Assembly: GCF_963855985.1 (NCBI RefSeq)
Contig: NC_087093.1
Coordinates: 4,719,501 to 4,783,500 of the forward strand
From: Ostrinia nubilalis
Taxonomy: Eukaryota; Arthropoda; Insecta; Lepidoptera; Crambidae
Reading direction: 5' to 3'
Length of the DNA: 64,000 nt
In this document: positions 45,154 through 55,870 of the stretch, one piece after another
How positions within the stretch are numbered: the first letter of the stretch is position 1
Layout: every line of letters begins with the position of its first letter
The notes under the pieces: model-generated
Told to the model about the DNA's origin: nothing
Database searches by the model: none
Seen by the model: only the letters and a program-made list of their open reading frames with translations
Position numbers and translations under genes: made by a program

Positions 45154-45835
45154 ATTCATGATGCTTAAAGTCCAATTTAATTTCAATTGAAATGGCGGCC
45201 ACATAAAATATTTTAAAGTAGGTTCTTATATTTCTCAAAAATGTCACACGACCACTTTTATTGAGGTCTTTTTTGGACTGTTTACTTTTGTGGACGCCCT
45301 CTGCCCCATCTAGGGAACATAAACGCTCGTAGTCACAAACGATGCCTGCTTAAGTGGAGCAGCAAATCGAACGCACAGCGTTGAATAGAGCTCTACCTTC
45401 GATTGGTTCGTGTGTCACCCTGTGTGTGCGTCTACGCGCACTGTGAGACCTAATAGTAATGTTTGTGAATACGAGAGTAAGTTCAGTAAGTAAGTGACTT
45501 TTACTGAAAATCATTACGTATAAAACCAAATAGTTCTACATAACCATAGGATTGTCATCACATAACTCATACGAAGTTGTGACTCTAATGCCGACTAAAA
45601 GGTTGATTAACCAATGGCGACCCAAAATGACCTAAACTTTGATGGGAAAGGGAATAGAGGATAGGGGTACAACACATCACACTACATTTTGTTGCAATAT
45701 AGCTCCTATCACAACTCCATACGATCCCACAATCTTTAGCTTCATGTGCTGTCATCCGTACATACCCTTAATTTGACTGTTCAACTTCGTTTTATTATCT
45801 CTTGATATTTAATCACTGATTAATAAATTAAAGTT
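45154..45835. other. No gene seen; possible old repeat
   Basis: The GC-richer stretch 45290-45450 (CTTCGATTGGTTCGTGTGTC and neighbours) looks like a dispersed repeat, but no boundaries or partner copy exist in this window. Confidence 0.35.
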
Positions 45836-45838
45836 TAA

Positions 45839-45955
45839 GGCTGGGTTGCACCATCTTACTTCAACTTTAACAAACGTCAAAAGTTTGTCAAACTCCATAC
45901 AAAAACATCGGTTATGGTTAAAGTCACGGTTAAAATAAGGTGGTGCAGCTCAGCA
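45839..45955. mobile_element. Complete palindromic MITE, GGCTGGGTTGCACCA family
   Basis: Same layout as 16844-16961, with TAA on both sides. The right end reads TGGTGCAGCTCAGCA, two changes from the other copy. Confidence 0.85.
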
Positions 45956-45958
45956 TAA

Positions 45959-46555
45959 GGATCTGTTATTGAACCAATGTTTATTGCAACTTAAACCGAA
46001 GTAAGTAATAGGTATTTGAGAAGTTATTTAAAGAAACATTTTCGTCACTTCATTTCACAGGTCTCCTTATTTATTACTTTGTGTCGCTTGGTAATTTATT
46101 TGGTTAATTTAGCGTCGCCTAAATTGGTAATAGTCAATTAAAACAGAACTAAAACAAGAGCTAAATAAATAAACGGTAAAGAGAGTAGCTGAGTTTTTGA
46201 TAAATTTGTGCCCGAATCTTGTCTCGATATCTGAAAATAGATAAAAACCCGTCTTAGATTAAAAAATCTATTATTTTTATCTATTTTCATTCATTCTAAC
46301 TCAAGCACAGAATTTAACACTTTTACCTAAATTCTATGGTTAAGACTGGAAGGTGAGTAAAATACATTAGGTACTTGTTAACTTCCATAATATTGCATGT
46401 CCATAATTTCGCCTCTCAATCAGATTCAAACGTAATAAATAAATAAATAAATAATTCATAAAAAATATTCATTTATTTTTGCAAATACGCTTTTACAAAG
46501 CACTTTTACACGTCCCAATATTAACCCTACCACTGCTTCGCAGTCCATCGATTTT
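45959..46555. other. No gene seen
   Basis: AT-rich. It includes a short (AAAT)n run at about 46436-46455 and an inverted pair ATAGATAAAAACCCG/ATTTTTATCTATTTTC around 46240-46290. Confidence 0.4.
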
Positions 46556-46685
46556 TCGTCGGCCGATAGTTTAGTCGGGCAGTTGATCAGTACATGTATG
46601 GAAGTGCGCACATTACACCGATTTGATTTGGCCGATTCTTCATACAAATTAAAATCGGGCCCAACTATCGGTCAACTAATTATTG
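46556..46685. mobile_element. TCGGCCGATAGT-type MITE, third copy
   Basis: CGTCGGCCGATAGTTTAGTC at the left and AACTATCGGTC at the right, with GTGCGCACATTACACCGATT between, match the pair at 38990-39256. Confidence 0.7.
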
Positions 46686-46746
46686 GTGGTCTGCGCTTAG
46701 TCTTATCGAACACAGAACAGCTTCAAATTTAAAGGACAATGGGCAA

Positions 46747-47000
46747 AATGGTGCCCGGCTCCAATAGATATGAGTCTAGTATCATTTGAAAGGTCTTACC
46801 AAGATGAACAACTTTTACTATGACCACCAGCCTCAGATCTGGTTGTGTACGAAGATATACATACTTTTTTGCAGAATGGTACCCGGCTCCAATAGTTATG
46901 TTTGTAGTGTCATTTGAAAGGTCTTACCAAGACGAACAACATTTATTATGGCCACCAGCCTCAGATCTGGTTGCGTTCGAAGATAAAGATACTTTTTGTG
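46747..47000. repeat. Tandem duplication, unit about 128 bp
   Basis: AATGGTGCCCGGCTCCAATA at 46747 recurs as AATGGTACCCGGCTCCAATA at 46875. Similarity continues through CATTTGAAAGGTCTTACCAA and CAGCCTCAGATCTGGTTG. Two units only. Confidence 0.85.
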
Positions 47001-47017
47001 TAACCTAAGTATCATAC

Positions 47018-47194
47018 AATATGAAGGGGGACGCGCTCGGGGCAGGGCACCGACGAGATGGTCGGACGCGGTGAGGAAGACGGTGGGCGGGAGTTTGCAT
47101 CGTGCGGTCCACACAGCTTATGACCGCAGTATGTGGAGGAACACTATCTGTGGTCGCGATCCTCATCAGTGAGGGACCGAGGAAGAAGAAGAAG
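47018..47194 (+). mobile_element. RTE-type tail of a second lineage, with 11 bp target duplication
   Basis: The plus-strand frame reads APTRWSDAVRKTVGGSLHRA, then VHTAYDRSMWRNTICGRDPH and a stop, followed by a (GAA)n tail. The duplication AAGTATCATAC flanks it (47007-47017 and 47195-47205). It resembles the RTE tail (PTRWxDxV) but is clearly diverged from the others. Confidence 0.8.
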
Positions 47195-47332
47195 AAGTAT
47201 CATACGTGTCCATCGTATGGTACTTAGGTTATGCGAGGCAGGAAGGGTTTACTGCTCCAGCATCCTTCCTTAACTCTAGAATTATCGATGAGGATAATTG
47301 TGAAATAAATATTTTTATTTAAAGAAGTACTA

Positions 47333-47450
47333 CCCCCTTATTAATAAAAAGTTACACCTAGGAAGAACCTTCGATTAAAATGACATTTCCATACCAAATG
47401 ACAATTTAAGCCAGAGTTCAACTAGGGTGTAACTTTTATTAATAAAGGGG
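47333..47450. mobile_element. Palindromic MITE, CCCCTTATTAATAAAAGTTACACC family
   Basis: The left end CCCCCTTATTAATAAAAAGT pairs with CCCCTTTATTAATAAAAGTT from the right end, both continuing TACACC. CTA and TTA flank the ends. A second, interrupted copy lies at 60239-60417. Confidence 0.8.
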
Positions 47451-47503
47451 TTAAAGTTTTATTACTTCTTTAGGTTTTATTATGGGTTGCTAAAGCGAAT
47501 AAA

Positions 47504-47671
47504 CCCACAAGACCCAATAAGTCCACCCACAAGATGAACCGACGACCTCATAAAGGTAGCGGGAAGGCGCTGGATGCAGGCCGCCACCAACCGGCCATTG
47601 TGGAAATCATTGGGGGAGGCCTATGTTCAACTGGACGTCCTATGGCTAAAATGATCATGATGATGATGATG
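47504..47671 (+). mobile_element. RTE tail insertion with 12 bp target duplication
   Basis: A 168 bp 5'-truncated copy carries GGCGCTGGATGCAGGCCGCC, GGGGGAGGCCTATGTTCAAC and the tail (ATG)n. It is flanked by AAAGCGAATAAA at 47492-47503 and 47672-47683. The frame is broken near the start. Confidence 0.9.
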
Positions 47672-47683
47672 AAAGCGAATAAA

Positions 47684-48791
47684 GGGCTAATAGCTTGGGT
47701 AGTTCATCGTAGGTATAATCCTTTCCTTTTCAATGCTTCTTTTAGTTATATTAATAGATTGTAGTCATAATACATACTCGTATACATGGATGATTGTGTT
47801 ATACTTTCATTATAATACTTAGTGGAATTACTGCTTTCAAAACGTGAATTAGAACTGGCCCCATAGCAGACATTTTCCTACATCTAAAGGCCTTTTAAAA
47901 TATATATATGTTATGGCTATTGGAGCGGGTACCACTTTCCATACATTTGTGCCCATCATCCTTTGGCAGATCAAAATACGTAAACTTTTTTCAATTACAT
48001 TATTAATAAAAAAAAATTTACTTCGTTTTTCAAAATGTTCCATCAAACAGATTAAAATTTCAAATATGACAGATCAAAATGCGTCAACCTTTTCATCTAA
48101 TAAAAAAGAAAACTTAGTTTATTTTTAAAGTTAGAGATAGTTAAGACAGAAAAGAGTTTTAATTTATTTTGAAACCATAATTTGCCGCGTGGGATCGGCT
48201 TCGCGATCGCGTCTCACCCCGACAGGGTTTTCATTAAAACTTCACTTCATAATTACAACTTGGATATTTTGCTCTTAGACATTTAATCATATTTGAAGCT
48301 GAAAACTAAATTACGAGTTGGGCGCCAGCGACTGAGACTGCTGAAATATTTTAATCTAGCCTTTATACCGCGAAAATGTTATCTCAAAAGAGATATAATT
48401 TCTTTGTCTCCAAAGTATTAAAACTAGATTTTATCTGATTTATATGAGTTCTCACCAAACTGTCAGCCATAATTTCTTATCTATTTTTAACATACCAATT
48501 CAATCTTAAGCGTCATAATGTGCTTTTACGTTTTGTACGTATTTTCTGTATGCGAAATGTGCTGTAGACAGCACTGCTAAAAAATAATCACTTCTCCCGC
48601 GAAGAATTCGATAAAAAGTTACCAATGGAGTATGCTGAGTCCAATGTTTTTGGGTCTAGGTTAAAAAACATCCATCCTCACAAACCAGTGCCTTTAACAA
48701 TGATGTTACAGAAGTGATGTGACAGTAATTTCCAATTACACCCAATCCCTAGTAGGACTAGTCTATCTGAGGTTCTCGTACGTATTTAATC
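47684..48791. other. No gene seen
   Basis: AT-rich. The short GC-rich piece near 48185-48230 (GATCGGCTTCGCGATCGCGT) has no recognised context. Confidence 0.4.
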
Positions 48792-49230
48792 CCATTACAC
48801 GCTCACCACCATCCCGCATGACGAAAACCTCGTGAAGGCCGAGAAGGAAAAACAAAGCAAATACCTTGACTTGGCCCACGAGGTGACCGCCATGTGGGAT
48901 GTTGACTCGACGATCATTGTCCCGATAGTTGTCTCGGCAAACGGGCTAATAGCGAAGAGCTTCGACCAACATCTAAAGAAGCTCTCGCTAGATGGTTGGC
49001 TCAAGGGTCAGATTCAAAAGGCGGTGATCCTCAGCACGGCACGCATTGTCCGGAGGTTCCTCAGCCTGTGACCCTGACCACCGGTAGCTTGGGCCCTGCT
49101 CCGCTGCCAGCGGGTTAACTATTTTTAAGCTTTTTTTTATAATGTAGTTTTAGTTTTTTTTTATAATTTACATTGTAAAAAAAATATTAAAAATAAGAAT
49201 GAAAATGAATAAAGAGATAATAATAATAAA
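48792..49230 (+). mobile_element. Non-LTR retrotransposon pol C-terminus, 5'-truncated
   Basis: An open frame from 48792 to the TGA at 49071 reads TIPHDENLVKAEKEKQSKY, DLAHEVTAMW, IIVPIVVSANGLIAKSF and QKAVILSTARIVRRFL in order. This C-terminal block recurs in a group of insect non-LTR retrotransposon polyproteins. It lacks everything upstream, including the reverse transcriptase core. A 3' UTR of about 160 bp ends in ATAATAATAATAAAA. The uninterrupted frame suggests a fairly recent copy. The clade is uncertain. Confidence 0.7.
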
Positions 49231-50220
49231 AACCCAACTTCACCAATAATTTAAAACTAATCAAATCCGAAATATCTCAGATTCCTTCTAAAGCTTGTTC
49301 CAATTCCCGAGATGAGATCATTAAATATTTACGTTTCTTTACCTCCATCTAATTTTCACGTTTTCTTTGAACACAATTGACTATTTTTTTATTTCCATTT
49401 CAAATGCAAATCGAGTTCTAAACTTCGTTTGGTGAATTTCGCGTTTCTGCGACATTCTGGCTTTCTTTGTCGGGAACTTATTCTTTTCCCCCTTTTTCAT
49501 ATTCGCGGCAACACACAAAATTTATGTAATTTAAACACATGAATGTTGTGTACGTTTTTTGTTGGTAATGTTCAACTTTTTGTGCTCGGAGATCTTCGTT
49601 TGACGAATAAAAATAAGTGAGCATTCGAGTTTTATTGAATTCGAAAACTTTTTATCGCATATTGAAAAACATATCATATTCACGTGAAGTATTCAGGTAG
49701 ATTGTGGATTAACAAGATGAAAATCAAAGTTGAGTGAATTTCAAAGTGATTTCATGACGAGTGTTTGCATTGAAACATTCGATAAGGCCATTCACGTTTG
49801 GTTTAAAATCAATGTAAGCCTTTTTGATTCCCGGTTTATTTATTTTTGTGTTGATTGGACAGGGAAGTAGTCGGTTCAGTGCCTATTACTTTTTGACTCC
49901 AACTAAGTGTAAAGTTACTATAAAGTAGATTCATACTTCGATTATTTAAATAGGCGATTTATATAGGTGTTTCATTACCATTATTTTAAAAACCTATTTA
50001 CAGGTGGTATGGAATACCTAGTAGGGAAAAGTCTGAAAAACTATGAATAAATGAATCTAGCTTATGCTTTTCAGTACGAAAACCAGTGCAATCTCTTTCA
50101 TCACTCGCAATTTTTTTAATAGGACGTACTCGTATATTACTAATGTTGTGTAGAGTCGTGTTTTCTTAATTGCTTCTTGCGAATGTAATTACATTCGCCG
50201 CTTTGCTCGTCCTGTGCCTC
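49231..50220. other. No gene seen
   Basis: AT-rich without recognised elements. Confidence 0.45.
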
Positions 50221-50591
50221 TACCATGAGTTTACCTACCGAGCATCTCGCTATCGAGGGCGTAAAAAAATGTATGGCAAATTGTACAGCGCCTCTAGCGG
50301 TTAGTAGCTGAACCACAGCAAAACTAAAAACACTACCATGAGTTCATCTCAAATCGTTAGGTAAAAAACCTATCTAAATGAATACGATAGCGACTAAAGT
50401 TTTTATTTAGTTTCATACAAATAACTTACCATGAGTTGCAATTTTCAAAGATGTCATCGAAAAATACCTTAGCTGTCACAGTAACGTAACTCACTGGCTT
50501 ATTGACGTGTGAAAAGCAAAATAAAATTGTGGTTTTAGGTCATTTTAGGTGTTTTCTTTATTAAATTATGTCGGAAAGAAGTTTATTACGA

Positions 50592-50705
50592 CGGAACATG
50601 TTATCAGCTTGTGGGCAGACCTCCCACTAGGTGGACCGACGATCTGGTGAAGGTCGCGGGAAGAACCTGGATGCGGGCACATTGTAGAGATCCTTGGGGG
50701 AGGGA
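50592..50705 (+). mobile_element. RTE tail fragment
   Basis: The frame reads GRPPTRWTDDLVKVAGRTWM and RAHCRDPWGR, then diverges where the next MITE starts. The last codons of the RTE are missing. Confidence 0.8.
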
Positions 50706-50993
50706 GAGGATGCTGCGTTTCCCAGAGATATGCGAGGGAATTGTGTCGTGCGAAGATGTCTCGCTGTGCTGTGAAAATGTGTGCCGGTTTCCACCAAAGC
50801 TGTGCGAGGAAAATGTATCGTACGAGGATGTGTAGCAGAGATTTGAAAATGCTCATTAGTGTTGTACAGCCTGAGCCTTTTCCACCAGAGATGTGCTGAC
50901 CGAGGCGAGGTAAATGAATCGATTCTATTGGTTCTTTACAAACACATCCTTCGCTACGCATCCTCGCACATCTCTGGTGGAAACGCAGCCTTA
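50706..50993. mobile_element. MITE, GGCTGCGTTTCCACC-type ends
   Basis: The left end ATGCTGCGTTTCCCAGAGAT pairs with GGCTGCGTTTCCACCAGAGA from the right end, followed by GTGCGAGG. The inner part repeats GTGCGAGGA/GTACGAGGATGT variants. TTA follows the right end. The left end abuts the broken RTE tail. Confidence 0.7.
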
Positions 50994-51141
50994 CGAGATC
51001 ATGATAGAAAGCTAATCCGACAATGAATATGTATTTTTATAAGTTAAAATTTACTTTTGTTTTTAATCAGTCTGTGTATTATGTAGGTATTAGGTTTTGT
51101 GAAATAAATAGTCAATAAAAATTAATCATTTTATTTTCAAC

Positions 51142-51345
51142 TAGCTTTTGCCCGCGGCTTCGTCCGCGTGAAATTTAGTTTGTCACAGATCGTCATAATT
51201 ATAGCCTATATGTTAATCTGGGTTATAAACAATAATACTGTAAAGTTTCATCAAAATCCGTTCAGTAGTTTTTGCGTGAAAGAGTAACAAACATCCAGAC
51301 ATCCAAACTTTCGCATTTTTAATATTAAGTAGGATATTAGTAGGA
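51142..51345 (+). repeat. Dispersed lepidopteran repeat (TAGCTTTTGCCCGCGG family), clean copy
   Basis: It starts CTAGCTTTTGCCCGCGGCTT and CGTCCGCGTGAAATTTAG. It ends CATCCAAACTTTCGCATTTT, then TAATATTAAGTAGGATATTAGTAGGAT. This is the uninterrupted counterpart of 5488-5822. Confidence 0.8.
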
Positions 51346-52495
51346 TATGTATTTACTTAATTATTATTACTGACGAGATTGCTACCATGTATGTTTAGTG
51401 ACCATGAAAGATTAAAACAATATAATGTATTAAATTAATTATAATATCTTAAGTTTTACAATAATAAGGTAGGTATATCCATCCAGTTACCCTAGGTCTT
51501 TATTATGGATTTAATTTACAAGTAGTTATTTACAAGCACTCTGCTCTAAATCCTTTGGCTTCAGGGAAGAACCTGGACCGCCACCAGCCCAGTGTTCCCT
51601 TGGCAGCTCTGTGTATGCGAGTTGCCTTCTTCTTGCTGTTTAAAGTCACACCACACCTTAACAAATAAACATTACAAATAATAATGACGAAATAAGATAA
51701 AAGCAATCAAAATGAATAAAGTAGTAGGTAGGTATTCATACACACTTTTCTCAATTTCTCAGTAGTTTTCGTGTCGCCGGTGTGGCATCAGCATTTCACG
51801 TTCCGTATCCGTTAGTTCCACCCACCGTTGACTATTGTTGGCTCTTTCTTGGGGCCCTTCAGTGGGCATACTCAGATCGCCATATCTATAGAAAAACAAC
51901 TTTATTGTATCTAGAAAATATAAATCTAGCACTCATATTACTGAATTTTAGCTAGGCACGTGGAAGTTATGCTGGAAAGGTTGTATTTCTCCAAAAAAAA
52001 CCAGCTCAAAATTATTCGTTTAATTTCGAAATTCCTCCACTACATAGTATGTTTATTTTTACTTAACTTACCTTTCCATAAATTCTACAATGTTTAAACG
52101 GATAGGCGCAGGTTCTCATTTTCCTATCCTGGTTAAAATCCAATTTTTTGTGGAAAATTATTCATCAATAATACTTCAACAAAACATGTTTTGTTATCTG
52201 TTGTCATGACAACAGCTGCGTCAAAGTCGCAATGACAAGAAATAACAATACAAATTTAAAATCATCATGTTAATTCGGCTTTAAGCACTGTTCTAGGACA
52301 CTTAAATTTTGCAGTGTTATTTTTGACATTTTCGTTATTTCCTACTCTATCTTTTCTATATAGTTAGAAAGGAGCGGCATTCGTTCTTTCATTCATCCAT
52401 TCATAGAGTGTGAAGTTGGATACGTTAACATGCTCACCAACATGACATCACAAAACCATCGAATTATCGCTAGCGAGTAAAGTATACGGTAATTG
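51346..52495. other. No gene seen
   Basis: The segment 51540-51900 has slightly higher GC and splice-like TACAAGCACTC and ATATCTATAG signals, but I found no coding frame that holds together. Confidence 0.4.
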
Positions 52496-52610
52496 AACTC
52501 ATGGTATGATTTTAATGCAAACTTCATTGATCCACGTTTAAACTCTATCGACTGTAGTATACGAATACAAGTTTTCGATGGCAACTCATGGTACCTCTAC
52601 CATGAGTTGC

Positions 52611-53975
52611 TGGAACTAAACGAAACTATTCACTTCCTATATTAGAACGTAAAGATGTTCGTAGTAAAGACAGGCCTTGTCTTCCATTTTACTGAATTGC
52701 ATTTATTAGAAAGCCTTGAATTTAAAGTTATTGATGGCTTCAATAATCAATAAGTGCACTGCACTGTTATTTTCCATTCAATTTGTAAGTTTGTTTATTC
52801 AAAATGTTAGCGCACTTAATATAACTTAATACGAACTTAATATAACTTTTTTGTAAGCGAAGATATTCTTGTTAGTGACAAAATCATGTCAAAACCACAT
52901 TAAAATCTTTAGTATTCAATATTATGTTGTAACTTAGTGACTTTTATTTTACCACATTCATATTTATGTAACTTTTAGCTATGTAACTTATTGTATGAAC
53001 TGCGAAACTGTTGGTAGAAACGGTTAAATCTATGTTCCACGAAGTTTTGAGCATGCAGGCAGTTGCAAGTTTCTTAATATGAAATACAATTTACTTGATG
53101 TGTTCAAGGAAAGCTTAGTTACGAGTGAATTTAGTATTGAATTGTAAATTAAATTAAGTAGCAAAATCTGTAGATCTAAAACTAAGAAGCACTTTTTGCG
53201 GGGTGTCTGTCTTCAATTCTAGTGGATAGGTATATCATGGGAGATTATGTCAGATCGCTAAGATATAATCGTGGGTAAGAAAATACATTACACTGACTTC
53301 ATATTTTATAAGCTACATGGACAGCTCTATTTACCCATATGCATAATACCGCTCTACCGGGCTTTCAATTTTCAACGGATTAACGTAACTTCGGACCCCC
53401 GTAATCTTAGGCATTACGGAAAATCAGTTTCATTCAAGCCTGAAATAGGCTAACTTAAATAAACTTAAAGCAGTTAAAAAAGGATTTTTTAAATAAAGGT
53501 TTTGAAATTACATGTTTAAAGAGCCCGCTCTGAATCTTCTCTTATATGATAAGACTTGTTGTAACAGTTGAGGTCACGTAGTAAAAACTGAAAAACTTTA
53601 TGAAAGTTCAGGTAAAGGAAGAAGCACTTATTTTATTTCATGTTTTTCGGTAAAGCCTACGGTCCTTCTAATTTAAACTGCGTCTTTAATTGCTGGGTAG
53701 TTTCGCATGTTTTGGAAGCATTCCGTAATTACGTGCAACCCTCACCCCCTCCCCCCTCCCTAGAATGTCCCCAATCCTCTGAATTATATGCTTGCTCACT
53801 TTTTGCCACAAGATGTCTTGTACTGTACATAGGTACATATGTATAACGCCATATTTACACGGCGTATGCTTAGGATTCCGCGGAAGATTAAAAATGGTTT
53901 TGCATTTTATTTCTTTGACTAGACTGTTTATTAAATAAAAATGCACCACGCAAATCTTCATCTCGAAGCAAGTAT
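52611..53975. other. No gene seen
   Basis: AT-rich. Open frames at 53271-53453 and 53640-53846 are not supported by any domain. A C-rich tract CCCTCACCCCCTCCCCCCTC lies near 53739. Confidence 0.45.
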
Positions 53976-54540
53976 GTAAATGTGCTGCGACAGACTTGGA
54001 TTCTATTTTTAAACTCCGAGGAAATGTCTTTGCCCCATAATCAGAAAAGTTATATTAAAAATGTTATATTAAGATGCCTGAAGACTAGAGTGTATAACCA
54101 ATGTGTGTTACCAGTGATAACTTATGGCTCGGAAACGTGGCCTCTCACTATAGGCCTTATACAGAAGCTCAAAGATGCACAGCGTGCTATGGAGAGGGCT
54201 ATGCTTGGTGTTTCTTTGCGAGATCGAATCAGAAATGAGGAGATCCGTAAACGAACCAAAGTCGCTGACATAGCCCGACGGATTAGCAAGCTGAAGTGGC
54301 AATGGGCAGGGCACATAGTACGCAGAACTGACGGCCGATGGGGCAGAAAGGTTCTGGAATGGAGGCCGCGTACCGTAAAACGCAGCGTGGGACGTCCACC
54401 TACAAGGTGGACCGACGACATCGTAAAGGTAGCAGGGAAGCGCTGGACGCAGACCGCTGCCAATCGATCAACATGGAAAGCATTGGGGGAGGCCTATGTT
54501 CAGCAGTGGACGTCCTATGGCTGAAATGATGAAAAATGAT
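53976..54540 (+). mobile_element. RTE tail, longest intact copy (about 180 codons)
   Basis: An uninterrupted frame from 53982 to the TGA at 54524 carries the pol C-terminus: YNQCVLPVITYGSETWPLT, then RAMERAMLGVSLRDRIRNEE, WQWAGHIVRRTDGRWGRKV, SVGRPPTRWTDDIVKVAG and EAYVQQWTSYG. It is followed by AATGATGAAAAATGATGA. All upstream endonuclease and reverse transcriptase sequence is missing. The intact frame makes it the best reference copy in the window. It is not a host gene. Confidence 0.92.
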
Positions 54541-54707
54541 GAATGTAATGTAGGTACCTAAATATTATGATATGGCACAGTCATAATAATTATGTATCTG
54601 TGTATTCACCACAATGTTATTACTAGAAGTATAGATAACAGGAGAGAGAGAGGAAGCCATAAAGGTTCTTCCGTCATTGTCTTCACATCCCGTTGATATA
54701 GTATTCT

Positions 54708-55862
54708 TAGTGTCCGACCGAAACTAGTTTTACGACCGAAACCGAAACCGAAAACGAATTTCGGCAACGGTGTCTGTTTCGGCCGAAACCGAAACCGAAA
54801 CCGAAACTTCCTTACAAGGCTCATATTTTGAGAGAAAAATAAAGAAAACGTTATTATAATCAGTCAGTCTTTATTGTTTTCTCTTTCAATTGCATTAAAA
54901 TTGAACTTATAAAGCGCCTTTTCGAATCGCTAAAATAAAGTGACAGTGGGCGGGGCACATAGCTCGTAGAGCTGATGGCCGCTGGGGCAGGAAAGTTCTT
55001 CCACTAGGTGGACCGACGATCTGGTGAAGGTCACGGGAGGTGCCTGGATGCGAGCGGCGCAGGATCGGTCTTCATGGAAATCCTTGGGAGAGGTCTTTGT
55101 CCAACAGTGGACGTCTTTCGGCTGAAACGAACGAAAGCGCCTTTTTACTCTAAAAGGTATCAAATTATGTACCTATTAAAAAAGAAAAGTCTAGATTTTT
55201 TTTAATTACTCGCAACATTCAGGACATCTACATAACCCGTCCCATGGTCGGGTCTTTTACTTTAATAATTTCTCAATACAAAATTGGTAGTACGTAATTT
55301 AGTATCTACTGTACTTGCCAATTGGATACCTTGGTGATAAATACTAAAAAGAACTTTGAAACTCTGAATCCATAATATTATCACCATGAAATGCACTATA
55401 GTCATAACTAACCAAGTACCTAACTAATGTTTGTTTACGTATAGCATTTGCGAACCAAAAAAAATGTATAGGTTAGATTAAACTTGATTATACTTTTATG
55501 AGTCATATTGAATATTTTTTTTTTATGTTTACTACCCGCTCTTGTTGTAACGACATAAAACGAGATAAAACTTACCAAATTCAAAATAAATCACTCGAAA
55601 ATTCGCCACCACAACAAAACAAAACTAACAGCAAACAAACAAGCGAGCGAATCACGACATTGGCTCTGATCGGGATCGGATTCATTCCTCATTCAACGCG
55701 CCGAACATGACCGATAACAGCGCGGAAACTCCCGAATGCACATTCGGTTTCGGTCGTAGTTTCGGCAAGTTTGCCACCGAAAACGAAACTAAACCGAAAC
55801 TCGTGTTTTTACCGAAACTCAACCGAAAACGAAACCGAAACCGAACATTCGGTCGGACACTA
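54708..55862. mobile_element. hAT-like non-autonomous element, TAGTGTCCGACCGAA ends
   Basis: The perfect 15 bp ends TAGTGTCCGACCGAA and TTCGGTCGGACACTA are flanked by an identical 8 bp duplication AGTATTCT (54700-54707 and 55863-55870). Next to each end are many CCGAAAC/GTTTCGG repeats (54715-54815 and 55725-55850), the usual place for hAT transposase-binding repeats. There is no transposase. An RTE copy is nested at 54923-55133. Open frames over the repeat arrays (Arg-Phe repeats) are artefacts. Confidence 0.93.
54923..55133 (+). mobile_element. RTE tail nested in the hAT-like element, 12 bp target duplication
   Basis: AAAGCGCCTTTT occurs at 54911-54922 and 55134-55145, directly flanking the copy. 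The insert carries GGGGCACATAGCTCGTAGAG, LGGPTDDLVKV-type codons and the end TTTCGGCTGAAACGAACG. About 45 bp between the GRKVL and PPTRW blocks are deleted. Confidence 0.92.
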
Positions 55863-55870
55863 AGTATTCT

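Larger units (their letters stand above)
50221..52608. repeat. Region with six copies of TACCATGAGTT, possible TE with subterminal repeats
   Basis: The exact 11-mer lies at 50221, 50334 and 50427 on the plus strand, at 52496-52506 and 52583-52593 on the minus strand, and at 52598 on the plus strand. The last two form a 13 bp hairpin (52581-52593 and 52598-52610). The spacing is 85-113 bp within each cluster. An opposing arrangement at the two sides suggests an element of about 2.4 kb. No transposase was seen. Later insertions occupy 50592-51345. Confidence 0.5.

Noticed and set aside
50221..52608. Spaced TACCATGAGTT copies considered as a CRISPR-like array
   Set aside because: The repeats are 11 bp, few, in both orientations and in a eukaryotic genome; transposon subterminal repeats fit better.
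53976..54524. 180-codon ORF considered as a host gene
   Set aside because: It is the C-terminal part of an RTE pol repeated many times in the window.
54606..54824. Minus-strand frame rich in Arg-Phe repeats (also 55682-55948)
   Set aside because: Produced by translating the CCGAAA/TTTCGG subterminal repeats of the hAT-like element.
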